Shown: positions 11,217-23,110 of the stretch, piece by piece
Layout of the letters: each line of letters starts with the position of its first letter
Position numbering within the stretch: position 1 is the first letter of the stretch
Origin: Oxytricha trifallax
Lineage: Eukaryota; Ciliophora; Spirotrichea; Sporadotrichida; Oxytrichidae
NCBI GenBank assembly: GCA_000711775.1
Contig: ARYC01001376.1
Coordinates: 1-64,000, forward strand
DNA: 64,000 nt
Direction of reading: 5' to 3'
The notes under the pieces: generated by a model
The model's database searches: none
Told to the model about the DNA's origin: nothing
What the model saw: the letters and a program-made list of their open reading frames with translations, nothing else
Translations under genes and position numbers: made by a program

Positions 11217-11497
11217 TATTGCTCTTCTTTCTTGAGTTTTTACTGTGTACTAGAAATCTTACTAGGTTAACATGGTTACTCTTGTTTTCTTTGAACCCGT
11301 TTTGATAATTACTAGTCAAAATTAGATTGCTCTTGTTTTCCTAAATTTTGTTGATAATCACTTTCTCCACTATCTATCTCAGTATCACAATTGGCATGGT
11401 GTTGGATTTCTCCGGGTATAAGTCGCCTTAACTCTTGCTCAGTAGGATCAATCTCCCTTCCTTTATGTACTGTGGTATTTTTGCTGTATTGAGCCAT
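11217..11497 (-). pseudogene. LINE reverse-transcriptase segment
   Basis: A minus-strand frame opening with ATG at 11497 (MAQYSKNTTVHKGREIDPTE) looks gene-like. However, the RT motifs KEGRLILLSK and QNGFKENKS lie over the same bases in another frame. I therefore treat it as part of the frameshifted LINE RT rather than a separate gene. Open to the MITE boundary if TAR is Gln. Confidence 0.4.
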
Positions 11498-12308
11498 CTC
11501 TCGATTTTATAGCTTAATATCTTAAAGATCTTTTCTGATTTTACTATTATTTCTCCATAAAAACATCTGGACCTATGGCTTTATCGAAGTTACATTCTTT
11601 AATTCCTTTTTCAACATCAACACTTTCACAAAATTATTTCTTATTTTTTTCGTCAATCATGACCATATCTTATATTGTACCTGACTTTGGCTTCTCTTTT
11701 CTGTAATATTTTTAAAGTTTATTATAGAATTCTACTACTTTGCTTATTGTGCATTCTCCTATTTCCACTCTTTCTTCTTGTATTGCTAATCCTTTTATGG
11801 GTTGAGATTATTTTTAACTTTTTGTGAGTCTCTTGACTAAGTAGAAGAATTCCATTAGATTGTTTCTTTCTATACATTGCTCCATGTCTCTAATAGCGTC
11901 TCTCCACTATAACAATGTGTCTTGGAGCACATTTTTGATGTTTCCCACTGTACTCTTTATTGTCCATTCTCGGGGTTGTTGATACCAATTCATTCCCCTT
12001 ATGATGTCTCTCTAGCCTGTCTTTGGAAACATTTTTAGATTGGTTGCTCAAGGTCATCTTCTGTTAACTCTCTTCCCTCTTCTATAAAGGCCTTCCAACA
12101 TTGTTTTCTAACATCTGATATTCTTATATTATTCTCTTTATCAGAGAGTTTCAAAACATTTTTCTTGATATTTAATTCTAAATTTTACTTGAAACATTTT
12201 GTGATCTGTTAGTCTAAGTTGGTAAGTTTCCCATCTAATTGTTTCTACGTTAGAAAAGATTTGGTTAAGTTGGTTCCTATTATTTATGAGTTTCTACTCC
12301 TATCGGAA

Positions 12309-12861
12309 TGAGTAAAATTTGCAGTAAAATCCAAAATGTAATATAAAATATATAAGTTATACACACTATTTTAAAAGTTATTCATTTAAATATAATAAAC
12401 ACTACTCTATCTCGAAATTTCAATGACTTTGAGATAGAGTGGAGTAGAGTAATATATAAATTACTAATATTATTTAATATTTAAAATAAATGGAATCAAG
12501 TTTTAAAATATTCAAATGATCTTTTTGATAATTTCCTAATCTTAAATTAAATATAAAAATACAATTAAAAAAAGACATTTACCTTTAAATTTTTTTGTAT
12601 TAATAGTTAAATTATTGATATAATTAAATAAACAATCTATTAATCAAAAAGAACATTTGAATATTTTAAAACTTAATTCCATTTATTTTAAATATTAAAT
12701 AATATTAGTAATTTATATTACTCTATTGCACTCTATCTCAAAGTCATTGAAATTTTGAGATAGAGTAGTGTTTATTATATTTAAATGATTAACTATTAAA
12801 ATAGTGTGTATAACTTATTTATTTTATATTACATTTTGGATTTTACTGCTAATTTTACTCA
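12309..12861. mobile_element. TIR element C2 with internal hairpins, inserted in the LINE
   Basis: 553 bp with inverted repeats of about 220 bp (12309-12527, 12637-12861) starting TGAGTAAAATT. Inside each repeat is a hairpin: ACTCTATCTC at 12404-12413 pairs with GAGATAGAGT at 12431-12440, and the mirror copy is at 12730-12767. No coding capacity. It separates the endonuclease halves GEFNFHIKE and LTDHKMF of the LINE. Same architecture as C1 and C3 with unrelated sequence. Confidence 0.82.
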
Positions 12862-13760
12862 ATAGATTGTTTAAGTCCCTCTTTGTTGAGTCTTCGACTT
12901 AACTCTTTAATATGGAAATTAAATTCCCCTTGATTATTTTTGATTGTCTTTAACACTTTTGTTTTGAAGATTTTATCATATACATCAGCTATTTTGCAAC
13001 ACTTCTGCTTCATCATCACAGTAAGGGGATGCAAACTGTGATAATATGTAATGAGTAACCTCCCACAATCAGTATTGTCCATATTATTTATTATCTAAGA
13101 GTTTTTATGGTTTTTATAAGGAATTTTTGTTAATTAATACTAGACTCCGCCATTTCTTGCTAATTAGGTTTTAGCTATATTCTCGTTGTTTATTCCAACC
13201 AGTCTCTGGAGTATCGTTCCCACAAGTCTTATGAAATTTGGTTATTTGATTTCTATTTCTCTAATCGTTTGGTCCTGTTTTAGTTTTAAGTTTATTTCAC
13301 TTACATTCTGAAGGCATATACTTAGCTCGATTGATTATATTGGATCTGTTTCTTGTTAATAATCACTGTTGATCTTCTTTTGCTCGTAGGTCTTCAGCAA
13401 ATCGTTTTGTTCTTCTTGCCCACCCATCAACTTCTCTTATTGATTGATAAAAGTGAAGTTTTCGGTTATTGTTCAATTGTATACTGAACTTGCCTAATGT
13501 TTTGATATTTTTATTTATAACTTAGACTTGAATTATTTGGCTATTTGTTTGCTAAGTATTTTAGCCTCTCTTTGAACATTCAAAGTAATCTTTCATAGAT
13601 GTTTAGCTGTTCGGTTTGGATGTCTCCTCTTTTTCCGTGTAAATAGGTAATCTGTTTCGGCCTCCTGGCTGTTTATGATTTGTCTTCATCTAGCCCCTTT
13701 TCTTTTACATTTCTTATAAATTGAATTTTTTAAAATTTCATATTATGCAACAAATCTTTT

Positions 13761-15450
13761 TATATTATCACATGATATAATTCTTGTTAAATTTATTTAA
13801 TATTATATGTGAATTCATACTTCTATTTAAGTTATATATTGGAGATTTTTATTCTAGTTTATCAAGTTTTAATATTTTTTAAAAGCAAATGTAGATATTT
13901 AATTAATTTAATAAAATATATGCTTTAGGAAGTCCAGGCAAGCCCCAAAAGGATACCCCTGACAAAGGTCTCGCACAGGCTGAGTTGGAGTCTGAAGAGG
14001 TTAGTCAGGACGTTGGATGAAATGACAAGGGACAAGACCCCCATGAGCACTCTATGATAGCCACATAGGTCCAAAAGGCCAAAGTGCCCTCCCAAGTTGA
14101 AGAAATACCGGAGATAAAGACGCAAAGAACATGCATTTTAGGATATAGACATCACCACAAGGAATAATTCAAACTAACTAATATATTTACTCTCAATAAT
14201 AACAGCAGCAAGAGCAATAACAATAAAAATACGAGAGATCTTTAGTTCTAGTTTTTACTTTCACTTTATTTTATGTTACTTATCATCATTTTCTTCATCA
14301 TCATCATCATCATCATCATCAAATATGTTTTTTGATATTTTATATGTTTAGATATAATATTTATAATTAATTATGACTGATTTTCAATCTATTTTACTTA
14401 AAATAGATTGATCTATAAATATATTTTATCACTTACAATTTTCTTTTATTTTAATGTAATTCATTTAAACTCATAATACTATTATATTTTTTATGTGTGG
14501 AAATAATATGAATATTTATAATGAATGTATCGATAAATTATAATTAACCTATTAAATGAAATATTTTATTAATATAAATTAAGTAATAGAAAAATGAAAA
14601 TAGTGATTCTCAAGTAATTTACTAAGATTTATTCTATTAAAATATGTTTTATAATCCTTTGATTAAAATTTTATTAAATAATTTAAACAATTCCAACTAA
14701 TAAAATTGTAAAAAAAATAAAAAACACTTTTATTTACATTTTAGGGTGTTAAATTAGATATTAAAAATAGCAGCTATAAAAGATATTTTATGAGAGATTT
14801 CAAGTAAGATAGAGCTTTCTAAATCTGAGTTGATTATAAATAAAAGTAGTGAATTATTATTTGTTTTGTAGTTAGTAAATTTGAAATAACTAGATGAAAT
14901 AAAAGAAGGGCCCTTTCTATCTCGCTTTTTTTATTAAACAACATCTTTTTAAGCATGTTTGGCATTAGAGTGGGCTCTAGGTTACAGCGTTTGCTCAAAT
15001 TAATGAATAGTATTCAATCTATTGCTTTTCAGTCTTTTATAGTTTCCGGTTTATCTAAACTGCTTCTTTAAATTCTTGTGTACATTTTATTTTCACATAA
15101 TTTTTACCGTGGTTCATTTTTTACAGTGGCTTCAAGGTAACATCTGTAAAAATTAACATTTTTATGCAAAAGTATATTGATAAAAGAATATGAAACATAG
15201 GTAGATAAAAATATATAAATCATTTAATCATATAATTACTAATCTTTTAAAAAATATTTATCTACTTGTATAATTGAATTGTTTATATTTAAATGATATA
15301 TCTTAATAAACTCTATATCTTTCGAACACATTTTCACAATAATCTATCTATGTATCTATTTCTTTTCATGTTAACAATTGAATTTATGAATACCGTTATT
15401 TATTATATTCCTTTAAAAAGCTGCGAATCACCTTTGACGAATGAATGAGT
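13761..15450. other. A+T-rich region with one G+C-richer patch
   Basis: A patch at 13925-14140 is open on both strands. The plus-strand reading (contains KVSHRLSWSLKRLVRTLDEM) and the hydrophobic minus-strand ORF at 13925-14125 are both unrecognised. The patch ends in a trinucleotide tail (14294-14320) and has weak AAATAT-type matches outside both ends, so it could be a small retroposed segment. The rest is featureless A+T. Confidence 0.3.
14294..14320. repeat. (TCA)n microsatellite
   Basis: Nine TCA units in a row. The retroposon at 32.7 kb has a shorter tail of the same unit, so this may mark a retroposon 3' end. Confidence 0.85.
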
Positions 15451-16112
15451 GTTACAACCGAGATCCCCCCCACAACACCCCCCCCGTCCCCCCCCAACCC
15501 CCACTACCCCCCCCCCATACCCCTTCACCCCCATTAAAATATCCCATTTCATATCAAATTTTGTATCTACAGGGTCTAAATCGATCTCCTTCTTGACATC
15601 TCGATTATAGCTTATGAAATATAAATTGAAAAACTATTTCATATTATTTTTAATGAAAGTAAAATTTTTAAATACTATGATACGAAAATATTTTTTAAAA
15701 AGTTGTTGTCCCTTAAATCAACTTCATTCGACATAATTGAAAGAAATAGTATGAGTAATTTTTTAAGTTTTTTTTTTCTTCATTTTTTAAAAAAAATTTA
15801 TCCATTACCATTTTTAAAAAATGAAGAAAAAAAAAAACTTAAAAAATTACTCATACTATTTCTTTCAATTATGTCGAATGAAGTTGATTTAAGGGAGAAA
15901 AATTTTTTAAAAAATATTTTCGTATCATAGTACATAAAAATTTTACTTTCATTAAAAAGAATATAAAAAAGTTTTTCAATTTATATTTCATAAGCTATAA
16001 TCGAGATGTCAAGAAGGAGATCGATTTAGACCCTGTAGATACAAAATTTGATATGAAATGGGATATTTTAATAAGGGTGGGGGGGGTATGGGGGGGGGAT
16101 CTCGGTTGTAAC
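15451..16112. mobile_element. Fold-back element family B, copy 2
   Basis: 662-bp palindrome with ends GTTACAACCGAGATCCCCC and complement, then homopolymeric C/G runs. Internal TCTAAATCGAT and GACATCTCG blocks are shared with copy 1 at 4.2 kb. The centre is a long A/T hairpin near 15800. The flanks AATGAGT (left, 15444-15450) and AATGAGT (right, from about 16114) suggest a 7-8 bp target duplication. ORFs across it are palindrome artefacts. Confidence 0.82.
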
Positions 16113-16398
16113 AAATGAGTAAGCAAAGAAAGACATAGTTTGATTCTACTTGAATAGCATATTTCAAAGATTGTTGAGCTGAAAGCATATAATATATTAT
16201 ACCAAGAGAACAAATATAAATTATTCTAAAGACATGGGCTTTAAATTTATCTACAAATTATAATAAACATATCTTTTTTAATAATCCAGCAATCATATTT
16301 GTTTACTAAATTACCATCATAAATAGTAAAGTAAAGTATTATTTTCTTAATATTTCCTGCGCTAATACATTTTCAGTTTTATTTAAGAAAAGGAAGGA

Positions 16399-16644
16399 AT
16401 GAGTCAACGGGAATTAAACATTTGCACCACTCGGATCACTCGAAGATATATAAAGAATTGGAGGTTACACAGCAGTGGAGTATTCCAATGGACTAATAAC
16501 AGCATATTGATTGAAATACTAAATCATTTCATATTTCATAAAGATTTTTGTAATATTCTTGATATTTAGGAAAAGATGAAAGAGGAATTCTCTCCACACA
16601 GTCATATATTTAATATTTATTTTTAATTACTATTCGAAGGATGA
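16399..16644 (+). CDS. Possible small ORF, 81 residues
   Basis: ATG start and open to TGA 16642 with TAR as Gln. Begins MSQRELNICTTRITRRYIKN and is fairly balanced in composition for this A+T content. No family recognised. If UGA were Trp the frame would continue for hundreds of codons, so openness alone is weak support. Confidence 0.3.
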
Positions 16645-18091
16645 ATACCTCTTAAAGACTATGAAGTGCCAAAGAAATCACATCGTAGCGCAATAAAATA
16701 TTCCTTAAAAATGGATATATTTCCTATAAAAAAGTGAATTTATTAACGATAGTATGTAATATCAAATTAACTCAAACAAAATCTGAATGCACTAAAAAAA
16801 TCAATTGACTTCACCAAGCGAATATAGGTTAAATATAAATTTTAAAAATTATAAAAATATTTAAGATGATTAATACAAGGAAAACAGAAGTCTCATTAAA
16901 AAAAAGCTAAATATAAACTTCCAAATTATGAATATAGGAAATATGATAAATTGATTTAAAATAAAAAATATATTAACTTCAAACTTGGAAAAGAATTAAA
17001 AAAATTAAAAATGACACTATGTTTACTAAATAACTTATTAATCATGCTCAATGAAGTGATATATTATAGATATATGCGAAACGTTTGTCATTCAACATCT
17101 CTTTTACCAAGGAAAAAGACAAAAGGCCAGAAGACCTTCCAATTCCTAGTGCTTAGCCTCAAAATTTTACCATCAAAATAATGTAACCACCACTCTATTT
17201 GGTCAATTACCTAGTTTAACATGCTCAATGATGTGAACTTTCTTAAAATTACTTGAACTCATGAATAAATGTTCATAATTTGATGAACAAAACATTGGTT
17301 TTTTTATACTTTAATACTTAAGGCAATATACAGAAAGCATGAAGATGTAGGTATTTTCGATAGGATTGGCACTTCTCAAATACAAATAAGGTTATTTATA
17401 ATTATTAACAATATATGTATAAACATCAGCAAAAGACAATTAAAAATGCATTTATAAGTATACATTCCAAACACACTTAAAATAGCCTGATATATTTAAA
17501 TTCTCAACAGTATGTAAAGTTATAGTTAAATTATAACTTTTAATTTAAATGCTCAAGCTTCTACTTTAAAAACGTTGAAGATTGATGAATAATATAATGT
17601 CAATAATAATTTTTAAATTTAAAATTAATACTTATTTCTTAATTTTTTAATATATTTAAAAAATGAAAAGTTTAAAATTTTTAAGCTTTATCTTCTCATT
17701 CTCCTTCAGCCAGAAATCTATCTAGAATGGCTTTTTATAATTCTTAATAAAATTTCATAATAGACAGCATTAATCCCTATTTTAGGATTCCAATAGTTTA
17801 TTTAAAAAAAACCATAATTTAGAAAATAAGCATATATAATAGATACAACTTATTTGGCATTTACAGTCTTTCAAAAACCATGATACATTATTAACCGACA
17901 CTCAACCATACTATATTATTATTATTTTTATAGTATTTATGAATATAGATCAAGAACATTGTTCTAAAATTCGATTAATCTCACTTTTAAAATCGCAAAA
18001 TATCATAAGGAATTTATTGAAATGTACTTAGGAAAGTAAAAGCCAAATACAACGAATACAATATTAAGATTAGTATCAATAAAGACCTAAT
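16645..18091. other. A+T-rich region containing a dispersed repeat
   Basis: No defensible gene. Holds repeat family D at 17040-17250, listed separately. The remaining sequence is low-complexity A+T. Confidence 0.4.
17040..17250. repeat. Repeat family D, copy 1 (about 175-bp period)
   Basis: The unit contains AAAGGCCAGAAGACCTTC and a TTACC/TTTAACATGCTCAATGA end. TGCTCAATGA recurs at about 17047 and 17221, giving a period near 174 bp. A diverged copy with the same order lies at 56.8-57.1 kb. Confidence 0.65.
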
Positions 18092-18493
18092 ATGGAATCC
18101 AATGCCTTTGTCAAGAAACTTCAGCAAAATTAGCAAAAACTCCAATTAAAAAAAAATGCAAAGTCATATGAAAGTATCTCCAGATTTAATTTCAATGCTA
18201 AAAACTAACTAAATTAGTCATATGAAAGACAAAACAAACAATTCTATCACCCCGTGTTAAGAGAATAATAAATTCAGGGAATTATATGAAAAAAGGATAC
18301 CGGGGAAGTGCGAATTAATAGAGATGAACAAATTTATTGAATAAATTTCGCAAATGGATTGACAAAGGTTCAAGAAGCAAATCAACATGAGCAAGCTTTA
18401 AAGGATGGGATTTATTATCAAGACAATTAAGTTGATAGTCATCAACAAAAGACAGACACTGTTGATAATTGTTAAATAAGATTCAAATCATGA
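18092..18493 (+). CDS. Possible ORF, 133 residues only if UGA is Trp
   Basis: Starts ATG (MESNAFVKKLQQNQQKLQLK) and is Gln-rich as ciliate proteins are. Under UGA=stop it ends at 18289 after 65 residues. With UGA=Trp it runs to TGA 18491, reading GIIWKKDTGEVRINRDEQ across the first internal TGA. The hydrophilic, charge-balanced sequence hints at coding, but there is no family match. Confidence 0.3.
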
Positions 18494-21100
18494 AAAATAT
18501 AAATCTTAAATTTAAATTCAAAATAATATTTAAAAGTAACTTGACTAAATTAATTAGAAATTTTATAAGATAAAGTTAATTCAATAACTTTTCATTTTAA
18601 TTTTATTTCCATAGTATTTCTAAATTCCAGAAAAATAAACTTTTAAATATTCAAAAGTTAAACCTTATTAGAAATTAAATAAAAAGATAAAAAATCATTT
18701 TTTGTTTGATATGTTGACAATGTATTTGAGATGAATACCATAGATCAAGATAATAAATTATGATATGATTAATTAATGCGCCAAAGTTTATTAAACATAA
18801 TGTTTTGATTATTAGTAGAGTCTACTCACAAAACACATAAGATTATAATATTAGTGAATAAAAATACTTATGAGACACGAATCATTAACAACTAAAAAAT
18901 AACTTTAATTTTTTGTAAAAAACGAGTTATTCTTTATAAAAATTGGGTTTATATGAGCAAAGTCAAGAAATAAAACTTTTTATATAATGATTTACATCCT
19001 GATTTAAATTAAAATAAACATTTCCAAAATTTTATGGTTTAGTCAGTCTAAAACAGACAGATAAAACAATTATATTTAATGAATTTAAATGTTATAAAAT
19101 TAAATTAATTTGGAAAACAATATACAACTTGTTAAAAAATTAAAAAGAATTATTTAAAACATTTTTATTCAATCAATTAACAATCAAAAATAATTTAGAA
19201 TATGAAATATGTATCATAAAAATGAATAAATAAAGACATTTAAATATAGAATATTACAGCATATTGTTTGCAAAGATGTTTAAACAAATCATTACAAATA
19301 AAAAATAAATATATTTAAAAGAAATCTTTATACAAGATGAAATAATCAGAACTTATTTAGCTATTTTCCATATTAAAAGTTGGTCTTTATAATAAAGAGC
19401 AAAAATTCAACCTTAAACTTCATTAACCTGAGGTATTAAATAAATGAAGCTCGCAATTTAAAGATGATGAAATTACAAATATATAATAACTCAAAGTTAT
19501 GAGATTCCACTATTAAAGTAAAAAAAAACTAATAAATACACTAGAATCCTTTTTTTTTAATGAATAAAAGTGTATAATTTGTTTGAGTTTTATTGTTGGA
19601 AGGCTGAATTATAATTATTTTATTGAATCAAATACTGAGAAATCAATTAACGTTTATAAAATATAGCATATAAATAAAATATTAATGAATTCAGAGAAGA
19701 AACTTATAAGATAAATGACTTCAAGGATAAATCATACACTGAATTAATTACAGTTAAAACTAAATATATTCTTTTTTTGGTGTATTAACTTCTAAAATTC
19801 TAAGATAATAAACTTTTTGAAAATCAAAATGAGTTTATTCATAACTTAATATCTAAATCTAACGAATTATATCATGAAAGAAATCTAACTCCCTTATAAT
19901 TAATTACAAGCTTAACTTTAACCAACTAAACATTGCAAGAAAATTCATAATCTCACATTATTGATTCGTAAAAGTGAACCATTATATTTTAAAATGAATA
20001 ACATTGAGTAAATTACACAAATAAAATATAGTGAATAATTGAATGTAAATATAAACATGTTCAATGACTCAATAGCTATAAATATCAAGTTAAAATACCA
20101 ATTAATTATATAAATTAAAGAAATGCTCAAGTAAAATACTTATAGGGCCATTAAAAAATCTCAATATGCTGCTACGTTACTCTCCAAAAATTATTTTAAT
20201 GATATATATTCCCTTTATATTTTTAGAGAGATGTAATAGGCATATCTATTATTAATATCTATAATATCCTCTAAATGGTGAGAGTGTTAATATATTGTAT
20301 AAAACAAAAATATCTTGAGTAGCAAAAATTTATATTATAATGGAGAAATTTAATTGATAGCATAATCCAAAGTTTTAACTCTTTATACTGATGAAAATGG
20401 GTAATAAATAAATTACTTATTAAATACTTTTAAATAAAATGCTAATAACTGTATAAATACTAACATATATCCCTAAACTTTTGCATTTATTAACATTACT
20501 TTGTACAGATTTAATTACTTTAAATTGATTCAAGTCGCTGGATAAACTAGATAAAACCAAAAACAACTATTTGAATGATATTACAATTAAGGCTATTTAA
20601 GCAGTTAAAATAATTCAAACATATGTCAGTTTAAATTTAATAAATCAAATTAATTCATTATTTTTATGAAATTGATGCGTGTAAAATTATATCAAATTTA
20701 CATTAGAATTTTAAGTTTACATTTTCCACAATTAAAATGTATTTTATTAATATCATAATAAATAAACGGCAATACACCATTTATGAAGAAATCTTTTTTA
20801 ATTGGTTAAAACCATTGCTCATCTGCATTATAATTTTATATAACTTATACTTAAGCTGCTTTCATGAAATTCAATGTGATATTTATTATTTTTATTTTGT
20901 GTTCATCTAGTAGTTAATTGATAAAACACACCCAAAAGTAATTGCTTGGTTTAGTGTAAAAATAAAAGATTGTGAAAAATGGGAGAAATGAAAAATAAAT
21001 GCACAAACAAACCCCATTAGGTAAATATAAATATATAGGATATACAATCTATTTAAACAAGAGGTTCATTACTAAATTAGGCAACTTAACAGGGGAATTC
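18494..21100. other. Long A+T-rich stretch
   Basis: About 2.6 kb of roughly 80% A+T. I see no motif-bearing frame, tRNA or clear inverted repeat. Confidence 0.5.
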
Positions 21101-21484
21101 AATGAATGTAGCAGGATGCTTAAGAGTGAAGGAATAGAGACTATTAGCTAAAGAGATGCACTGTAACTCCTACTATTCGGAGCTACCCTAATGAGACTGC
21201 AAGCTCTCACGAGATTCATGGCAACGATTTCCTTCCTTCTTGTTTGCATAGCACATTCAGCTTGGGTTCTTCACTCTTGATGGTGGCTCTTCAGGACGTA
21301 CCATATTCTACACTTAAGCTTCTCGGTGTCATAATGTTTGTAGATGTGTAGCTTTTTAAAAAATGATTCTTTTAGATGAATCTATTAGGGCTCCGCTGCT
21401 TTCTCAGCGGTATAGTATAGCACAGCCTCAGCATTAGCTTCACAGCCTCTATTTGCTCTCTAGCCTACAGCAGTAGTTATAAGG

Positions 21485-21522
21485 TCTTCTTCTTCTTCTT
21501 CTTCTTCTTCTTCTTCTTCTTC
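21485..21522. repeat. (TTC/GAA)n microsatellite
   Basis: About 12 uninterrupted TTC units. On the minus strand it would encode poly-Glu, poly-Lys or poly-Arg depending on frame. It lies just downstream of the gene-like island at 21.7-22.9 kb, and 21.1-21.48 kb stays G+C-richer. A minus-strand frame from it (contains TEKLKCRIWYVLKSHHQE) may be a further exon. Confidence 0.85.
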
Positions 21523-21627
21523 AGAAAATGATTAAAATACTTAAATTTGGAATTCAGGCAATTTTGGAATTTTGTTTTTGCAAACTAAGAAAGGGGCAAT
21601 CTTTCGAATGAGGAGCGGCCAATGGTA

Positions 21628-21709
21628 CCATGCGATTTTCCATAAAAGACGCATGGAGATGGAATCTCCGATTCAGAAATCTTTCACAGAAGCAGAGAAA
21701 ATCGGAGAT
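21628..21709. other. Two adjacent hairpins
   Basis: CCATGCG (21628-21634) pairs with CGCATGG (21650-21656). ATCTCCGATT (21664-21673) pairs with AATCGGAGAT (21700-21709). They lie immediately downstream of the last plausible exon of the 21.7-22.9 kb island, so an RNA processing or termination role is possible. Confidence 0.5.
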
Positions 21710-21719
21710 CCTTATTTAC

Positions 21720-22896
21720 CTTGACAACCAATGAAGATTAACCAGGATCCTTTCGCAAATTTCCTGATCTCTGACTGCAATTAAACTCTATTCTAGCTGC
21801 CAAATCTACAAATTCCTCTATACCACTGGCTCTTTCTTCCTATGCCAAGTTCTCTTTCTTCATGCTTGAAGAGTGGTTGCCATGTGAGAATCATGTTAGT
21901 GTGGCTAGACATTCGACGATGGTTTGCATCTTTCTATTTGACAGACTAGAGATTCCTGAAGCTCTCTCACGCCAGCTCTATGTTTTTTGTAATCTCAACC
22001 AACAGGGCTCTAATATACTCTGGTACTTCTACGCTTTTATATGACTTCTAAGCACCTATTGAACCAGGCTCTAGCGCCAAGAGAGTAGAAGTACATCAAG
22101 GCTTTGGGGTCTTCATTATCTCTGGATTCTATCATTATCACTCCGTATCTCCATGCTTCTTTGCTTACAGTCAATACTCTACTTCTGAAAAAATATCATT
22201 CACCTTAGACTCCCAATGCTTTAAGAACTGCCTGAAATAGGCTAATATCAACATCCCAACTGCCGAATGTATCGCAAAGATTGTCGGTCTTGCTCGAGAT
22301 GGTCACATTATATTTGGGCCCTACAAAGCCACTGTTGCTCTATGGCAGTCTTGCGATATTGACGCTTGTATTTAATATATTCAGTGCCTGCTAAAATTTT
22401 TGGTCCAGTAAGTGCTAGTAGTCCTCCTCTTGTCTTTTGGCTATAGCTGGCTCATGAATCTTCAAGTCTTTATGGAATTAGCCTAAAGTCTATAAGAAAT
22501 ATCAGGGTGCCTAAAAGTCTATCCTTAACCTAAATTTGTTGATGAAACCAAGCTAAAGTGTCAAAACAGAACAATGTACTAAATCATGGTAGAATATGTA
22601 ATGATCCTTGAAGAATTAAAGTTTGGCTCTTCTGGTAATCAGATTATTGACAATTTTAAGTGGTTCTACTGTAGAAGGAATAAAAACTTTAAAAGGAATT
22701 GAACTTAGTGATTGGTGTTACATTTAAAGGCAAGTATGTCTATGCCTCCGACCTCCCCTCGTAATTCACTGCTGCTTGTTGAGGGGCCTTGCTATTAGCC
22801 TTGGCTGGGTGGCGGAGACGCTAAGGGGACCAGGGATGGATGTGTAGCACCTATCACCCTGCATTATTAGGCTTAGAAAGAGAGGTCGCCATTCAT
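21720..22896 (-). CDS. Gene-like G+C-rich island, unknown protein
   Basis: Not recognised. From ATG 22896 (MNGDLSFQAQQ) the frame is open to a possible 53-bp intron (22669-22721, GTAAC...CTACAG), then continues with TAR as Gln to about 21720. It passes segments such as KRQEEDYQHLLDQKFQQAL, WDVDISLFQAVLKALGV and ESRDNEDPKALMYFYSLGAR, where a second donor (GTAAAT) occurs. This reading needs four in-frame TGAs to be Trp, so either UGA is sense here or the gene is dead. The upstream block (22.94-23.1 kb) is shared with the region upstream of the 59.19 kb gene. Composition and segment quality favour coding; exon structure is uncertain. Confidence 0.4.
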
Positions 22897-22939
22897 AGCT
22901 GTAGGGATTAAACTTTAAGTGTGATTAATAATATTTAAA

Positions 22940-23110
22940 GTCTTAAATACTAGTCAATTGAATTTGGTAGCTTTTTGTTTATTGATAGTAGTCCTAATAT
23001 ATATATATATATATACTAGTACTTAGTTATTAAAATGAAAAGCTAGCAAATATCTATAATAATTAAAAGTCATTTGAATTTAAATTATAAATTAACAACT
23101 TTCAAATCCA
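22940..23110. repeat. Upstream block shared with 59.26-59.40 kb
   Basis: Both copies run GGTAGCTTTTT / GGTTGTTTTTG, then TTGATAGTAG / TTATAGTAGG, a TA dinucleotide tract, TAGTACTT and TATAATAATTAAAA. Both lie just 5' of a minus-strand gene-like island, so this may be a shared promoter region or the end of a shared element. Confidence 0.5.

Larger units (their letters stand above)
10660..13760 (-). mobile_element. Decayed APE-type non-LTR retrotransposon (LINE)
   Basis: Minus-strand pieces in several frames show the order endonuclease then reverse transcriptase. The endonuclease has a start like LSICLQNVSEINLK (about 13.35 kb), GEFNFHIKE (about 12.92 kb, the GDFN motif) and RLTDHKMF (about 12.2 kb, the SDH motif). 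The RT shows FDKAIGPDVF (about 11.58 kb), KEGRLILLSK (about 11.45 kb), QNGFKENKS (about 11.3 kb) and VDLQKAYESVWKDKL (about 10.77 kb, RT motif A). Many frameshifts make it a pseudogene, and the YADD region is not found, so the 3' end is lost. It is interrupted by C2 at 12309-12861 and MITE A2 at 10804-11216. Upstream coding (13.1-13.75 kb) may be an ORF1-like region. Confidence 0.75.

Noticed and set aside
13925-14125. 66-residue minus-strand membrane-like ORF
   Set aside because: Equally open on the opposite strand, and no conserved feature favours it.
15703-16213. ORFs across fold-back element B2
   Set aside because: They read through palindrome arms and homopolymers (poly-Lys/Leu/Pro) and mirror each other.
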